A stretch of 64,000 nucleotides of DNA, from NCBI GenBank assembly GCA_943371965.1, contig CALRWV020000002.1, positions 496,001 through 560,000 of the forward strand, written 5' to 3'. Shown piece by piece: positions 63,019 to 64,000 of this stretch; position 1 is the first letter of the stretch; every line of letters starts with the position of its first letter. This DNA comes from CALRWV02 sp943371965. Lineage in GTDB: Bacteria; Bacteroidota; JABWAT01. The notes under the pieces were generated by a model that did not search any database, was not told the origin of the DNA, and saw only the letters and a list, made by a program, of their open reading frames with translations. A program made the position numbers and the translations under genes.

Positions 63019-63085
63019 TGACGCTGATGAACGCAGATTATTATGAATTTTTTATAATCATAACTCTCAGCGCAATTCAGCGTCA
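63019..63085. repeat. TGACGCTGA inverted-repeat element
   Basis: TGACGCTGA (63019-63027) and TCAGCGTCA (63077-63085) are perfect inverted ends. Inside are AACGCAGATTA and CTCAGCGCAATT segments and an A/T-rich centre. It fills the gyrB-gyrA spacer. Confidence 0.7.
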
Positions 63086-63107
63086 GAGATTTTATTCAGC
63101 ATTTAAT

Positions 63108-64000
63108 TTAAATATCCAGATTTCTTACATAACGGGCGTTCTTTTCAATGAAAGCACGTCTTGGCTCTACTGCTTCACCCATCAGTGTTGAGAAAATGTG
63201 ATCTGCTTCTGCAGCATTATCCATTTTCACCTGCTGTAAAGTTCTGTGTGCCGGATCCATGGTTGTTTCCCACAATTGTTGCGGATTCATTTCACCCAAA
63301 CCTTTATAACGCGAAATAACAATTCCGGTATCTTTTCCTGTACCTGAAGTATATTCTTTTACAACTCCGTCACGTTCTTCTTCTGTCCAGGCATATCGTT
63401 CCGTTTTACCTTTTTTGATTTTATAAAGAGGTGGATTTGCAATGTAAACGTGTCCGCGTTCAATCAATTCTTTGAAATATCTGAAAATAAAAGTCAGAAG
63501 CAGCGTTCTGATGTGAGATCCATCTACGTCGGCATCAGTCATGATAATAACTTTGTGGTAGCGCAGTTTTTCCGGATCAAACTCGTCATTCCCGATACTG
63601 GTTCCAAGCGCCGTTACAATATTTCTGATTTCTTCATTTTCAAGAATTTTATCTAAACGGGCTTTTTCAACGTTCAGAATTTTACCTTTTAACGGAAGAA
63701 TTGCCTGAAAACGTCTGTCACGTCCCATTTTTGCTGAACCACCTGCAGAATCCCCTTCCACAAGATAAATTTCGCATTGTGAAGGATCGTTAATTGAACA
63801 GTCAGCCAATTTTCCGGGAAGCGTTGAACTTTCCAGCGCAGATTTTCTCCTTGTTAAATCACGGGCTTTTCTTGCTGCTTCACGTGCCTGGGCAGCAATG
63901 ATAACTTTTTCAAGAACCATTTTGGCGATATTCGGGTTTTTTTCAAGAAACTCAGCCAGTTTCTCATTTACCAAAGTTTCTACTATTGACTGTACTTCTG
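63108..64000 (-). CDS. gyrB: DNA gyrase subunit B, C-terminal part
   Basis: The frame stays open through the right edge, so the 5' part of the gene (ATPase domain) is outside; ~297 residues are visible. TOPRIM motifs are EGDSAGGSA and IMTDADVDGSHI, with PLKGKILNVEKA between them. The stretch after GYISRYKGLGEMNPQQL-like sequence (RYKGLGEMNPQQLW) and the end VEPRRAFIEKNARYVRNLDI are typical GyrB. With gyrA it forms a gyrBA pair. Confidence 0.97.
   Translation of the reverse strand, partial: EVQSIVETLVNEKLAEFLEKNPNIAKMVLEKVIIAAQAREAARKARDLTRRKSALESSTLPGKLADCSINDPSQCEIYLVEGDSAGGSAKMGRDRRFQAILPLKGKILNVEKARLDKILENEEIRNIVTALGTSIGNDEFDPEKLRYHKVIIMTDADVDGSHIRTLLLTFIFRYFKELIERGHVYIANPPLYKIKKGKTERYAWTEEERDGVVKEYTSGTGKDTGIVISRYKGLGEMNPQQLWETTMDPAHRTLQQVKMDNAAEADHIFSTLMGEAVEPRRAFIEKNARYVRNLDI

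Overview
The window is a low-GC (roughly 35-38% by eye) stretch of one bacterial chromosome. It looks like the Bacteroidota/Chlorobiota (FCB) group and most like the Ignavibacteria/Chlorobiota side. The cell-division (dcw) cluster keeps murF and murB and its FtsI carries two PASTA domains. Several promoters fit the Bacteroidota pattern TTTG - about 19 nt - TAnnTTTG. MurE has the meso-diaminopimelate motif DNPR, so the cell wall is Gram-negative type. This placement is inference from gene content; no phylogeny was run.

Layout. 1-2.8 kb: end of an operon with a HlyD-like adaptor, a VTC-type polyphosphate polymerase domain protein, a DUF4956 membrane protein and an SdiA-regulated-type lipoprotein. 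2.9-7.5 kb: the phenylacetyl-CoA epoxidase genes paaA-B-C-D with a TetR regulator, split by a decayed GxxExxY nuclease-like element with inverted terminal repeats. 7.6-12.7 kb: small accessory genes (WYL regulator, GyrI-like, DUF1801, BlaR1/BlaI pair with a triple operator, DinB-like, TMEM175). 12.8-31.0 kb: a complete dcw cluster on the minus strand (mraZ rsmH ftsL ftsI murE murF mraY murD ftsW murG murC murB ftsQ ftsA ftsZ). 31.4-43.5 kb: mixed genes (ABM-like protein with a structured leader, SRAP, TPR, CBS, patatin/BamA-type protein, BatA-like protein, HflX, an RmlD-like reductase, a voltage-gated cation channel). 43.7-55.4 kb: mfd, murQ and the classic origin-proximal set rsmG-mnmG-mnmE-yidC-yidD-rnpA-rpmH. 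55.5-64 kb: a CDF transporter, an unknown exported protein, a GH13 enzyme, a TonB-like lipoprotein, gyrA and the 3' part of gyrB.

Two perfect 16-bp parS sites lie in the 5' ends of mfd and rsmG. With the rpmH-rsmG set and gyrBA they argue that this region is near the replication origin, which probably lies to the right of the window because nearly all housekeeping genes run leftward. parA, parB and dnaA are not in the window.

The most unusual property is the spacer content. Short spacers between essential genes hold many repeats: inverted-repeat (hairpin) elements of at least five sequence families, plus exactly phased degenerate arrays of 7-mers or 8-mers. Some of these repeats form gene ends: the stop codons of murC, murG and ftsW lie in repeats, and the 5' end of paaD lies in the terminal repeat of the GxxExxY element. 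No CRISPR array, tRNA, rRNA, prophage or transposase gene was seen.
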